DNA from: Mycobacterium sp. URHD0025
GTDB lineage: Bacteria > Actinomycetota > Actinomycetes > Mycobacteriales > Mycobacteriaceae
DNA: 64,000 bases
Assembly (NCBI RefSeq): GCF_000426065.1
Contig: NZ_AUEQ01000012.1
Span: 186,001 to 250,000 of the forward strand
Direction of reading: 5' to 3'
Shown: positions 33,362 to 42,636 of the stretch, in pieces
Numbering within the stretch: the first letter of the stretch is position 1
How the letters are laid out: each line of letters begins with the position of its first letter
Notes under the pieces: model-generated
Told to the model about the DNA's origin: nothing
What the model saw: only the letters and a program-made list of their open reading frames with translations
The model's database searches: none
Program-made: the position numbers and the translations under genes

Positions 33362-34438
33362 TCAACCCAGCTTGTAGAGGCCCTTGCCGGTGACCAGCGG
33401 TAGGTCCAGCGTGGTGCGGATGCCCGGCTCGGCGGCCACCACATCGGGGATGGCGTTGACGATCCGCCCGGCCGCCGCCACGATCGCGGCGTGGTTGTGG
33501 TCGCCTCGATCGCTGGTTGGGCAGATGTCCACGACATACGACGGCTCGCCGGTGATCTCGACGCGGTAGGAGCCGCCGGGCTGGGCCGGTTGCGCCCAGT
33601 CCGGTCGCAGGTCCGCACGCACCCGGGTGACGTGTTCGACGACGATCACCGGCTTACCGCCGACCATGCCGTTGATCTGGAAGCGCATCGCCGCCACCGT
33701 GCCCTTGGCGATGACGCCGGTCGCGACTTCGATGTCCTCGGGCGCGGGCTCCAACTCGTAGTGCTCGGTGATTTCTTCGACTTCGACGCCCAGTCCGGCG
33801 GCGAGCATCCGGATCGCGGTCCCCCATGCAGCGCTGAGGATTCCGGGGAGAAACAACATTCCGGGCTGGTCGATCGGATTGCCGAATCCCATGACGATCG
33901 ACATCACCTCGGTGCCGTCATAGGTGGCGTAGTCGGCGATCTCCATGGTCTTGATCTGATCGATGCGCTGACATGTACCGGCGATCGCGAACGGCACCAG
34001 GTCGGTGGCGAACCCGGGGTCGACACCGGTGATGAACACGCTTGAATTACCCGCCTGAGCAGCTTCTTCGACCCGTGCGATGGCCTTCTCCGGCATGGCG
34101 CCCCAGGGGAATTGCAGGCCGCCCGGGGCCGAGCCCACCACATTGATCCCGGCGGCCAGTGCGGCCATCACATCGCGGGTGGCTTCCACGGGGCGGGTGT
34201 CACCCATCGCGCAGTACACCAGGCAGTCCGGTTTGGCGGCGATCGCGGCATCGATGCCCAGCGTGGCGGTGACCCCGGTGGCGCCGCCCAGCCCGGCCAG
34301 TTCGCCGGCGTCCAGGCCGACCTTCGCCTCGGTCGAGGTGCCCACCGCGACGAGTTCGAACCGGGGGTCGTCGATGAGCTGGATCAGGGCCAACCGGCCG
34401 CAGTTGCCGGTGCCGACGATCGCCACGCGAATGGCCAT
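33362..34438 (-). CDS. DapB-like NAD(P)H-dependent dehydrogenase (diaminopimelate/amine dehydrogenase-like)
   Basis: 358 residues. The N-terminal Rossmann motif is VAIVGTGNCGRLAL, and a long insertion follows the nucleotide fold (GSAPGGLQFPWGAMPEKA). The C-terminal domain contains FQINGMVGGKPVIVVEHVTRVR. This matches the Rv0926c-like proteins annotated as dihydrodipicolinate-reductase-related in mycobacteria. The true substrate is unknown; amine and 2,4-diaminopentanoate dehydrogenases are the nearest characterised relatives. It is divergent from an Rv2002-like SDR across a shared KstR-like site. Confidence 0.75.
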   Translation of the reverse strand: MAIRVAIVGTGNCGRLALIQLIDDPRFELVAVGTSTEAKVGLDAGELAGLGGATGVTATLGIDAAIAAKPDCLVYCAMGDTRPVEATRDVMAALAAGINVVGSAPGGLQFPWGAMPEKAIARVEEAAQAGNSSVFITGVDPGFATDLVPFAIAGTCQRIDQIKTMEIADYATYDGTEVMSIVMGFGNPIDQPGMLFLPGILSAAWGTAIRMLAAGLGVEVEEITEHYELEPAPEDIEVATGVIAKGTVAAMRFQINGMVGGKPVIVVEHVTRVRADLRPDWAQPAQPGGSYRVEITGEPSYVVDICPTSDRGDHNHAAIVAAAGRIVNAIPDVVAAEPGIRTTLDLPLVTGKGLYKLG

Positions 34439-34494
34439 ACAGGTCTCCTCAAGGTGTTCGGTCCAATCGCAGTATGCCGATCGGGCGCCAAAAT

Positions 34495-34508
34495 TGGAAC
34501 AGGTTCTA
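34495..34508. promoter_or_regulatory. KstR-like operator TGGAACAGGTTCTA
   Basis: Exact match to TnnAACnnGTTnnA, midway between two divergent starts (34438 on the minus strand, 34541 on the plus strand), so it could control both. For the plus gene, a TAGCCT -10 lies at 34527-34532, eight bases before its ATG. Confidence 0.6.
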
Positions 34509-34540
34509 ATTTCGCGCCGCAGGCGGTAGCCTCACCCGTC

Positions 34541-35278
34541 ATGGGACGGGTAGACGGAAAAGTGGCACTCATCAGTGGCGGGGCGCGCGGTATGGGCGCC
34601 GAGCACGCCCGGGCATTGGTCGCCGAAGGCGGCAAGGTGGTGATCGGCGACATCCTCGACGACGAGGGGAAGGCGCTGGCCGCCGAACTCGGCGAGTCCG
34701 TGCGCTACGTGCACCTCGACGTCACCCAGGAAGACCAGTGGGACGCCGCGGTCGAAACCGCCACCTCTGAGTTCGGTCTGCTCAACGTGCTGGTGAACAA
34801 CGCCGGGATCGTCGCGATCGGCCAGATCGGCAAGTTCGACATGGCCCAGTGGCAGAAGGTGATCGACGTCAACCTGACGGGCACCTTCCTGGGCATGCAG
34901 GCGTGCGTCAAGGCGATGAAGGCCGCGGGCGGCGGCTCGATCATCAACGTCTCGTCCATCGAGGGCCTGCGCGGTGCGGCCATGGTCCACCCGTACGTCG
35001 CCTCCAAGTGGGCGGTACGCGGACTGACCAAGTCCGCGGCGCTGGAACTGGGGTCCAAGCAGATCCGGGTCAACTCGATCCACCCCGGATTCATCCGCAC
35101 CCCGATGACCGAGCACTTCCCCGAGGACATGCTCACCATTCCGCTCGGCCGGCCCGGGCAGCCCGATGAGGTCTCCAGTTTCGTGGTGTTCCTGGCCAGC
35201 GACGAATCCCGTTACGCCACCGGTGCCGAGTTCGTCATGGACGGCGGCCTCGTCAACGACGTCCCGCACAAGCTCTGA
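34541..35278 (+). CDS. Rv2002-like short-chain dehydrogenase, probable hydroxysteroid dehydrogenase
   Basis: 245 residues. The sequence follows Rv2002 (FabG3) of M. tuberculosis: VALISGGARGMGAEH nucleotide motif, VNNAGI, ISSIEG-like NVSSIEG and the catalytic YVASK (Tyr152, Lys156), then LASDESRYATGAEFV near the end. Rv2002 reduces 20-keto and 3-keto steroids with NADH. The gene is probably leaderless from a TAGCCT -10 with a KstR-like site at the -35. Together these suggest a steroid-modifying enzyme. Confidence 0.8.
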   Translation: MGRVDGKVALISGGARGMGAEHARALVAEGGKVVIGDILDDEGKALAAELGESVRYVHLDVTQEDQWDAAVETATSEFGLLNVLVNNAGIVAIGQIGKFDMAQWQKVIDVNLTGTFLGMQACVKAMKAAGGGSIINVSSIEGLRGAAMVHPYVASKWAVRGLTKSAALELGSKQIRVNSIHPGFIRTPMTEHFPEDMLTIPLGRPGQPDEVSSFVVFLASDESRYATGAEFVMDGGLVNDVPHKL

Positions 35279-35376
35279 CGCACCGGCCGCACGCAGCGGT
35301 ACCCATCACGGCAGAATGACCCCGCAGGGCATCGACTCATCGACACGGTGCCGCACCGGTCTGTGAGGAGCTGCCC

Positions 35377-38187
35377 ATTTCCGCCCGGAATCGCCGCGCC
35401 GGCCTGAGCCTTCGGGCCAGGATTGCGGGGTTTGTCCTCGCCTCGCTGCTGGTGTTGTCGCTGAGTGCCGCCGATTTCCCGCCGTTCGCCACGCCGGAGC
35501 CACCGTCCGGACGGATGGAACTGGCGCAGGGCTGGCAACTGGCCTCGGCGCGCACGGTGACGGCCGACGGGGCCGCGATGTCCACCCCCGGCGAGGTGAA
35601 CGCCGACTGGCACCCCGTCAAGCGGATGCCGTCCACCGTGCTGGGGGCGCTGCAGGAAGACGGGACCTACCCGGACCTCTACGTGGGCGACAATCTCGCC
35701 GACGTCCCGGATGACCTGTTCCGGCAGGACTGGTGGTACCGCACGACCTTCACCGCACCGCGGGGCAGCTCCAGTTACCGGCTCGACTTTCCCGGCATCA
35801 ACTACCGCGCCGAGGTCTGGCTCAACGGCACGATGATTGCCGGCAGCTCACTGCTGGTGGGCATGCACACCATCCACGAGATCGACGCGACTCCCTGGAT
35901 CAACCCCGGCGGGGTCAACACGCTGGCGGTCAAGGTCACTCCCGAGCAGGCGCTGCAGGACATCGACGGGGTCGAACTGGCCGACAGCTGGTGGGACTGG
36001 CTCAACTGGAACCGCATCGGTTATCAGGGGCCGGACAAGAACCCGCTGCGCGGCAATTCCTATGTGGCCGACCGCAATGCGGGCATCTTCAAACCCGTCT
36101 ACCTGAGTTACTCGGGTCAAGTGGTGCTCAGTGATCCTCTGGTCACCTCCGAGCTGCCGCTGCCCGCCACGGACTCTGCCCGGCTCACCGTCTACTCCGA
36201 CATCCGCAACACCGCCGACGTGCCGATGCGCGGTGTGGTGCGGGCCCGCATCACCCGGCCCGGCAAACCGGCCGTCTCGGTGGATCAGGCGGTCACCCTG
36301 GCGCCGGGGGAGAGCCGTGAAATCCGGTTCGACCCGGATACTTTCGCGGCGTTGCGAGTGAGCGACCCGGATCTCTGGTGGCCCTACACCATGGGCAGGC
36401 CCGACCTGTACGACCTGCGATTGGAGTTCGTGCGGTACGGCCGGGCCACCGACACGCTGGATTCGCGATTCGGGATCCGCACCGTGGCGCAGCACCGTGA
36501 CAACGACGAGCAGTATCCCGACCTCGGTCGCGGCGGCAGCTTCTACCTGACGGTCAACGGGCGCGATTTCCTCGTCCGGGGTGCGGCCTACACACCTGAC
36601 CTGCTGTTCTCCTACGACCCCGAACGCGAGGACGCCATCCTCGGATACGTGCGCGATCTCGGGCTGAACATGCTGCGTCTGGAGGGAAAGTTCCCGGGCG
36701 ACAACATCATCGAGCGGGCCGACGAGCTGGGCATTCCGCTGATGTACGGGTGGATGTGCTGCAACCAGTGGGAGAAGTGGTGGCAATGGGACGACGAGGA
36801 TCGGCGGGTGGCCGACGAGAGCATGCGCTCGCAGATCCTGTCGCTACGCGGGCACGCGTCGGCGTTCCTGTGGGCCAACGGCAGCGACGGCAAGCCCCCG
36901 GCGCCGGTGCTCGAGGGCTATCACGGAATCCTGCGTGATCTGCACTGGCCCAACACCGTCGTCGACACGGTGTCGTCCCTGGCGCGTGACGCCGACGGGG
37001 AACCTGACTGGGATGGCATCCACATGGCAGGCCCGTACACCTGGCGCCCGCCGAGCTACTGGTTCAGCGGCCGGTATCAGGCCACCCGCGGTTCCAACGC
37101 CGAACAGGGCGACAACGAACACATCCCGCCGTTCGCCAGCCTGCAGAAGTTCATCCCGCCGGACAAACTGTGGCCGATCAACGAGGCCTGGTATTTCCAT
37201 GCCGGCGCCAATCCCAGCAACGCCGCGCTGGAGAGCATCCGCACGGCGGTGGTCCAGCGTTACGGATCATCGCGTGGCGCTGAGGAATTCGCTCGCAAAG
37301 CACAACTGGCGCACTATGAGTCCACCCGTGCGCAGTTCGAGGCCTTCGCGGCCGGCGGGTGGGACAACCACAAGATGACCATCTACTGGATGCTCAACAA
37401 TCACTGGCCGTCGTTCTTCGGTCATCTCTTCGACTACTACCTGCGGCCGGGCGGCGCCTATTACGGGGCCAAGAAGGGTCTGCAGCCGCTGTCGGTGGTG
37501 TTCGACTCCTATGCCACCGGTGATCACGACACCGCCCACGTGAGTGTGGTCAACCAGTCACCGCAGGAGCGGACCGGCTTGAAGGTGCGGGTGCGCACCT
37601 ACGACCTGACGGGCCGGATGCGCGACGACCGGAGCTCAGATGTGCCCTCCGTGCCGTCGAACGCGGTGGCACCCGGGCTGACGCTGCCGCGACTCGCCGC
37701 GGACTCGCCGGTGGTGTTCGTCCGTTGCGAGCTCCTGGACGAGAACGGCGACATCGTCGCCGACAACACCTACTGGCAATCCCAGCAGCTCGACGACGTC
37801 GGTCCTCCCGGCAACGACCAGGCATTCGACCTCGTGCAGAGCAGCTGGGCCGACATGACGCCGCTCAACACTATGGCGCCAGAGGCCCTGCAGGTGACCG
37901 CGCACCGCACCGAGTCGTCCGACGGCGGTGCCAGCGTACTGATCCGCCTGCACAATCCGGGCAGCCAGATCGCGTTCTTCGAACGTGCCGAGATCACCAC
38001 GACTCGCGACGGCGATGAGATCCTGCCGATCGAGTACACCGACAACTACGTCACCGTCTACCCGGGGGAGACGGTGGAGGTGACCGGCACGGTGACCGGA
38101 TCGGAGCCGGAGGCGAACTGGGTCCGCGTCGGCGGCTACAACAGCGCACCGACGGTGGTACCGATCGACCAGGGGGCACGACGATAG
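35377..38187 (+). CDS. Glycoside hydrolase family 2, exo-beta-D-glucosaminidase-like, secreted; unusual start
   Basis: 936 residues if it begins at the ATT at 35377. An N-terminal signal (basic SARNRRAGLSLRARIAG, then FVLASLLVLSLSAA) precedes the GH2 sugar-binding domain (YRLDFPGINYRAEVWLNG), immunoglobulin-like domain and TIM barrel (about 360-660). The barrel contains LRLEGKFPGDNIIE and ANGSDGKPPAP, similar to the acid motif of exo-glucosaminidases, and INEAW. C-terminal beta domains follow. It would release glucosamine units from chitosan-like polymers outside the cell. No ATG, GTG or TTG start lies between the in-frame stop at 35317 and the GTG at 35452, yet a GAGGAG site sits six bases before ATT. 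Confidence 0.75.
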   Translation: MSARNRRAGLSLRARIAGFVLASLLVLSLSAADFPPFATPEPPSGRMELAQGWQLASARTVTADGAAMSTPGEVNADWHPVKRMPSTVLGALQEDGTYPDLYVGDNLADVPDDLFRQDWWYRTTFTAPRGSSSYRLDFPGINYRAEVWLNGTMIAGSSLLVGMHTIHEIDATPWINPGGVNTLAVKVTPEQALQDIDGVELADSWWDWLNWNRIGYQGPDKNPLRGNSYVADRNAGIFKPVYLSYSGQVVLSDPLVTSELPLPATDSARLTVYSDIRNTADVPMRGVVRARITRPGKPAVSVDQAVTLAPGESREIRFDPDTFAALRVSDPDLWWPYTMGRPDLYDLRLEFVRYGRATDTLDSRFGIRTVAQHRDNDEQYPDLGRGGSFYLTVNGRDFLVRGAAYTPDLLFSYDPEREDAILGYVRDLGLNMLRLEGKFPGDNIIERADELGIPLMYGWMCCNQWEKWWQWDDEDRRVADESMRSQILSLRGHASAFLWANGSDGKPPAPVLEGYHGILRDLHWPNTVVDTVSSLARDADGEPDWDGIHMAGPYTWRPPSYWFSGRYQATRGSNAEQGDNEHIPPFASLQKFIPPDKLWPINEAWYFHAGANPSNAALESIRTAVVQRYGSSRGAEEFARKAQLAHYESTRAQFEAFAAGGWDNHKMTIYWMLNNHWPSFFGHLFDYYLRPGGAYYGAKKGLQPLSVVFDSYATGDHDTAHVSVVNQSPQERTGLKVRVRTYDLTGRMRDDRSSDVPSVPSNAVAPGLTLPRLAADSPVVFVRCELLDENGDIVADNTYWQSQQLDDVGPPGNDQAFDLVQSSWADMTPLNTMAPEALQVTAHRTESSDGGASVLIRLHNPGSQIAFFERAEITTTRDGDEILPIEYTDNYVTVYPGETVEVTGTVTGSEPEANWVRVGGYNSAPTVVPIDQGARR

Positions 38188-38196
38188 GATCGCCTG

Positions 38197-38421
38197 ATGA
38201 CCACAACCGATGAGCGCCAAGAGGTCGGCCGGCTGGCCGAGAGCGGCGGATGGCTGCACCGGGATCTCGACCGGGTGGACGTCTACCAGCGCGGTGCGAA
38301 CCGGATCAGGGTGGTGTGGCAGGGGCCGACCACGATCAGCGGGGCGACGCTCTACCAGGACGACATCATGACCACCTACACCCGCGAACTGGCGACCTTG
38401 AACGCGTGGCTCAAGCGCTGA
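38197..38421 (+). CDS. Conserved small hypothetical protein
   Basis: 74 residues starting 9 bases after the GH2 stop, so probably the second gene of that transcript. It is a compact mixed alpha/beta protein (GGWLHRDLDRVDVYQRGANRIRVVW, GATLYQDDIMTTYTRELATLNAWL) without signal or membrane segment. Similar short proteins are found across mycobacteria; none has an assigned role. No motif points to a function. Confidence 0.6.
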   Translation: MTTTDERQEVGRLAESGGWLHRDLDRVDVYQRGANRIRVVWQGPTTISGATLYQDDIMTTYTRELATLNAWLKR

Positions 38422-38477
38422 GCAGATAGCGGTCTGGCCGCGCGGGCGGAAAATCGGTCGCGCCGGTCCGTGACGGT

Positions 38478-39722
38478 ATGGCACCGTCAGGTTCTGTGAT
38501 CGACAATGTGGCTTCCCCGACAACAACTTTGACCCTGCACAGCGTCACCGACGCCGACTGGGCGGGCATGGCACTGCTCGGCAACACCGCCTTCGGCGAG
38601 ATCAATCACCCGGATTCGATGGCGGCGTGGCAGCAGATGGTTCCCGCCGGGGGCGGCGTGGTGGCCCGCGACGGGGACGCCTCCGCCGACATTGTCGGGC
38701 AGTCGATATTCCTCGATCTCAGCTTGACCGTTCCGGGCGGCGTGGTGCTGCCCGCGGCCGGCCTGAGCTACGTCGCTGTCGCTCCCACCCACCGGCGGCG
38801 CGGGATCCTGCGCTCGATGTACACCGAGTTGCACGAGCGGATCGCCGAGGCGAAGTATCCGATCGCCGCGCTCACCGCGAGCGAAGGCGGAATCTACGGC
38901 AGGTTCGGCTACGGCCCTGCCACCACCGTGCATCTGATGACGATCGACCGCAGGTTCGCCGAGTTCCGGGCCTGCGTGCCCGATCCCGGCGGCGTGCGTC
39001 TGGTCAAACCTGCCGATCATCGCGACACCTTCGCCGAAATCTACGACCGCTGGCGACAGCGGACGCCGGGTGGGCTGGTATGTCCCACCGCGCTGTGGGA
39101 CGACGTCCTCGCCGACCGGGAGAACACCCGCGACGGCGGCTCGGAATTGTTCGCGTTCCTGCACCCTGACGGATATGCGCTGTACCGCGTGCACGGCGAC
39201 GAGTCCAGGTCGCTGCGCGTACGCGAGGTCACTGCCGTCACCACCGACGCCTACATCGCACTGTGGCGGGCGCTGCTGGGGATGGACCTCATGGAGAAGG
39301 TGAGTGTCTGGACGCACCCCGACGACGTCCTGCCCTACCTCTTGACCAACTCCCGGCTGGCGCGCGTGACCTCCAGCAGCGACGACCTGTGGATCCGCAT
39401 CATGAACATCCCGGTCGCCCTTGAGGGCCGCCGGTATCAGGCCGACCTCGACACCGTGCTGGACGTCGCGGACGGTTTCCGCGGTGACGGCGGAAGGTTC
39501 GCCCTGCGGATTCGCGGCGGCCAGGCACGGTGCGAACCTACCGACGCACCGGCCGACATCGAGCTCGACCTCGACGTACTCGGCAGCCTGTATCTCGGTA
39601 CCCACCGTCCGGAAGCCTTCGTCGCGGCAAACAGGTTGCGGAGCAGGGATTCAGAGGCGGTGCGGCGGCTGGGTGTCGCGTTTGCGAGCGATGTTCCGGC
39701 CGAGCTGGGCTACAGCTTCTGA
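38478..39722 (+). CDS. eis: Eis-like GNAT N-acetyltransferase
   Basis: 414 residues. N-terminal GNAT domain (about 15-160) carries the acetyl-CoA loop VAPTHRRRGILR, followed by a second GNAT-like domain and an SCP-type C-terminal domain. YGRFGYGPATTVH matches Eis, as does the C-terminal phenylalanine (GYSF) whose carboxylate serves as general base in Eis. Enzymes of this group acetylate aminoglycosides and host lysines as hexamers. An in-frame GTG at 38496 could also start it. Confidence 0.8.
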   Translation: MAPSGSVIDNVASPTTTLTLHSVTDADWAGMALLGNTAFGEINHPDSMAAWQQMVPAGGGVVARDGDASADIVGQSIFLDLSLTVPGGVVLPAAGLSYVAVAPTHRRRGILRSMYTELHERIAEAKYPIAALTASEGGIYGRFGYGPATTVHLMTIDRRFAEFRACVPDPGGVRLVKPADHRDTFAEIYDRWRQRTPGGLVCPTALWDDVLADRENTRDGGSELFAFLHPDGYALYRVHGDESRSLRVREVTAVTTDAYIALWRALLGMDLMEKVSVWTHPDDVLPYLLTNSRLARVTSSSDDLWIRIMNIPVALEGRRYQADLDTVLDVADGFRGDGGRFALRIRGGQARCEPTDAPADIELDLDVLGSLYLGTHRPEAFVAANRLRSRDSEAVRRLGVAFASDVPAELGYSF

Positions 39723-39757
39723 GCTGATGCGGTTGGGCGCTGCGTAGTGTTCATCTG

Positions 39758-41026
39758 GTGAGCGCACGTGCAGGCATCGTTGTCACCGGAACCGAAGTAC
39801 TCACCGGAAGGGTTCAGGACCGCAACGGTCCGTGGCTGGCCGACCAGCTCCTCGAGCTCGGGGTCGAACTGGCCCACATCACCATTTGCGGTGACCGTCC
39901 ACGGGACATCGAGGCGCAGCTGCGTTTTCTGGCCGCGGAGGGCGTGGACCTGATCGTGACGAGCGGGGGGCTCGGGCCGACGGCCGACGATCTCACGGTG
40001 GCGACGGTGGCCGGGTTCTGCGGTCGTGAACTCGTTCTCGACGAAGCCATGGAAGAGCGGATCGCCGCGATCCTGCGCGAGCTGATCGGTGACCGTCCCG
40101 GTGTGGATTTCGAAGCCGTGCGAGCCGCCAACCGCAAGCAGGCCATGGTGCCCGTCGGTGCCGAGGTTCTCGCGCCCGTCGGCACGGCGCCCGGGGTGGT
40201 CGTCGGCGGCAGTCCGACGGTCGTCGTCTTGCCAGGGCCGCCGCGGGAATTGCAGCCCATGTGGCACACCGCCCTGGCGACTGAGGCTGTGCAGCAGGCT
40301 ATTTCGGCCCGAACCCGCTACCGGCAGGAAACGGTGCGGATGTTCGGCCTGGCCGAATCCGGCCTGGCCGAGACCCTGCGTGAGGCCGAGGGTGCGATCG
40401 CGGGTTTCGACGCACTCGAGATCACCACATGCTTGCGCCGAGGTGAACTCGAGATCGTCACCCGCTACGAGCCCGACGCCGCCGGGGCCTATCGGGACCT
40501 GCTGACGCTGCTGCGTGATCGGCACGGTGCCGCGCTGTACTCCGAGGACGGCTCGACCGTGGACGAGCAGGTGGCGAGCCTGTTGGCGGGGCACCGGATC
40601 GCCACCGCGGAATCGTGCACCGCGGGGCTGCTGGCCGCGCGGCTGGCCGACATCCCCGGCTGCTCGGACTACTTCGCCGGTGGGGTGGTCAGCTATTCGA
40701 ACGAGGCCAAAGCCGAACTGCTGAACGTGGATCCGGTTCTGATCACCGAGTACGGCGCGGTCTCCGAACCGGTGGTCGAAGCGATGGTCACCGGAGCGTT
40801 GCACCACTTCGGTGCCGACACCGCGGTGGCGATCAGCGGGATTGCCGGCCCGGCCGGCGGCAGTCCGGACAAGCCCGTCGGCACCGTGTGTTTCGCGGTC
40901 CGGGCCGGATCGGTGGCGATCACCCGCACCCTGCACCTTCCCGGCAACCGATCCGACATCCGGGAACGGTCCACCACGGTGGCGCTGCACCTGCTGCGTC
41001 GGGCGCTCGCCGAAACCGCCGCCTAG
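39758..41026 (+). CDS. cinA: CinA-family competence/damage-inducible protein (NMN amidohydrolase-type)
   Basis: 422 residues from a GTG. The N-terminal MoCF-like domain contains VVTGTEVLTGRVQDRN and TSGGLGPTADDLT (COG1058). The C-terminal PncC-type domain has the catalytic serine region ESCTAGLLAARLADIPG and GISGIAGPAGG. It recycles nicotinamide mononucleotide by deamidation and can hydrolyse ADP-ribose; in mycobacteria it has been linked to drug tolerance. It is the homologue of Rv1901 and stands alone, converging with a monooxygenase gene. Confidence 0.9.
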   Translation: MSARAGIVVTGTEVLTGRVQDRNGPWLADQLLELGVELAHITICGDRPRDIEAQLRFLAAEGVDLIVTSGGLGPTADDLTVATVAGFCGRELVLDEAMEERIAAILRELIGDRPGVDFEAVRAANRKQAMVPVGAEVLAPVGTAPGVVVGGSPTVVVLPGPPRELQPMWHTALATEAVQQAISARTRYRQETVRMFGLAESGLAETLREAEGAIAGFDALEITTCLRRGELEIVTRYEPDAAGAYRDLLTLLRDRHGAALYSEDGSTVDEQVASLLAGHRIATAESCTAGLLAARLADIPGCSDYFAGGVVSYSNEAKAELLNVDPVLITEYGAVSEPVVEAMVTGALHHFGADTAVAISGIAGPAGGSPDKPVGTVCFAVRAGSVAITRTLHLPGNRSDIRERSTTVALHLLRRALAETAA

Positions 41027-41072
41027 TCGCGAGTCACGCCCCGCGTGAGTAACGCGAACGCCAAAGCGTGGG

Positions 41073-41120
41073 TGCAGCATCGACATTGCGCTGAGGGACA
41101 GAAACAGCGCCGATGCTGTA
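41073..41120. terminator. Two-tier hairpin, probable bidirectional terminator
   Basis: Outer arms CAGCATCG/CGATGCTG (41075-41082, 41111-41118) enclose an inner stem GCGCTG/CAGCGC (41088-41093, 41105-41110). It lies in the gap between cinA and the convergent monooxygenase gene. Confidence 0.45.
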
Positions 41121-41143
41121 CCTGGCTTCAGTTTCGATACGGG

Positions 41144-42544
41144 TCAGCTCGATACTTCCTCGCTGACCGCTGCGACTGTGGGGACGAGTGGGCGCCGGGA
41201 GGCGTCGCGGCGTCGTCGCGAGGCGCCGGTGGCCACCCGCCGCACGATGGACGGATGGAACAGGTGGCTGGGCGGATCGACGAGGTTCATCACCCGGAAG
41301 AACGCCTCGGTGACCGCCGGATCGTGCTCGGCGGCGGTGAGCACCCGCTCGGTGTACCAGTTGGACAGCCGGACCGATGCCGTGCGTGGTCCTTCCACCT
41401 GGGGCAGGGCCAGATCGGCGCCGCGGGCCATCTGCCATGCCGTATTGACGCAGCCGCCCGCGGCCCGCAGGAATCTGCGGCCCAGATCATCCGGGCCGTG
41501 GGAGAGGCACTCGCGTAACGCGATTGCCTCGAGTGCGGCCACCGACATGCCTTGTCCGTACACCGGGTTGAAGCTGCAGATCGCGTCACCGAAGACCAGC
41601 AGGCCGTCGGGGAACCGGGCCATCCGTTCGTAGCGTCTACGCACACTGGCCGGGTAACGGAAGGTGGCCGGCCGCCCGATCGGTTGGGCGCCGCGCAGGG
41701 CGGCGATCGTGTCGGCCGGGAACACATCCTCGACGAAGTCGATCATCCCGGCCAGATCGGCCGGTGGTTCGCAGCCCGCCATCCCGGCCGTGGTGAGTAG
41801 CCATGTGTTGTTCTCGTAGGCGAACAATGATCCACCACTTGGTCTTTCAGGAACAGTGCCCACGAGGGTGAGGCGATCGCGGGGGGCGCTGTCGCCGAAG
41901 CTCAACAGTTGGCTGGAGTAGGCCACCTGTACGGCAATGCGGTGTTCGGCCGGCCGCCCGAAGCCCGCGCTCTCCAGGAACGCCGGGGTCCGTCCTGCGC
42001 GTCCCATGGCGTCGACGATCAGATCGGCGGCTATCGCCCGGCCGTCACCACCGTGCCGATCGGCCACCAGCACGCTCGTCACCCGCCGGCGCTCGTCCAT
42101 CAGCAACTCGACCGCATCGTGACCGTCGAGAATGCGAATATTGTCGATGGCGCGCACGCGGTCTCGGAGGTGAGCCTCCAGGAACGGCCTGCTGGCCAGA
42201 TACGAGGCGATCGGCTTGGCGGACGTGCCATCGAGTTGGAGAGTGTGACCTCCCAGCGTCAACGAGATGAGCGACAGAGTCGCCCCTTCGAGCACCGTCG
42301 CGCCATCAGCGGCCAGTTCTTCGGGGAGCCCCGGAAACAACTGGTCCAACGCCTGCAACCCACCGCTGAGCAGGCCGTGGCCATGTTTGCCCTGCGGGAC
42401 GCCCCGTCGTTGGGCCGCGCCGTCGGGCAGCACGTCGCGCTCCACGAGCGTGACGGTGTCGTAGAAGTCGGCCAGCACACGGCCGGCCAGCAGCCCGCCC
42501 ATGCTCGCGCCCAATACGACTGCGTGTTTGCCGATCGTTGTCAT
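41144..42544 (-). CDS. FAD-dependent monooxygenase (aromatic hydroxylase/squalene epoxidase-like)
   Basis: 466 residues. N-terminal FAD-binding motif VVLGASMGGLLAGRVL, a DG-type motif in IVDAMGRAGRTPAFL and the ribose motif GDAICSFNPVYGQGM near residue 325. It resembles the p-hydroxybenzoate hydroxylase-fold group that includes polyketide hydroxylases and halogenase-like enzymes. It lies downstream of an MBL-fold gene with 92 bases between, in which a GAGTAG-TGCG-CTACTC inverted repeat suggests its own control. The substrate is unknown. Confidence 0.75.
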   Translation of the reverse strand: MTTIGKHAVVLGASMGGLLAGRVLADFYDTVTLVERDVLPDGAAQRRGVPQGKHGHGLLSGGLQALDQLFPGLPEELAADGATVLEGATLSLISLTLGGHTLQLDGTSAKPIASYLASRPFLEAHLRDRVRAIDNIRILDGHDAVELLMDERRRVTSVLVADRHGGDGRAIAADLIVDAMGRAGRTPAFLESAGFGRPAEHRIAVQVAYSSQLLSFGDSAPRDRLTLVGTVPERPSGGSLFAYENNTWLLTTAGMAGCEPPADLAGMIDFVEDVFPADTIAALRGAQPIGRPATFRYPASVRRRYERMARFPDGLLVFGDAICSFNPVYGQGMSVAALEAIALRECLSHGPDDLGRRFLRAAGGCVNTAWQMARGADLALPQVEGPRTASVRLSNWYTERVLTAAEHDPAVTEAFFRVMNLVDPPSHLFHPSIVRRVATGASRRRRDASRRPLVPTVAAVSEEVSS

Positions 42545-42615
42545 TGCCGACCTCCGGACCGAGCTGGCACGTCGCCAGTTGTTCGAAGTATCGGAGCAGG
42601 CCGGAGCCCGGCATA

Positions 42616-42631
42616 GAGTAGTGCGCTACTC
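42616..42631. promoter_or_regulatory. Inverted repeat GAGTAG-TGCG-CTACTC before the monooxygenase
   Basis: Perfect 6-bp arms, 72 bases upstream of the monooxygenase start and directly after the MBL-fold gene end. A TetR-type operator is a reasonable guess; no matching regulator is adjacent. Confidence 0.35.
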
Positions 42632-42636
42632 GAAGA

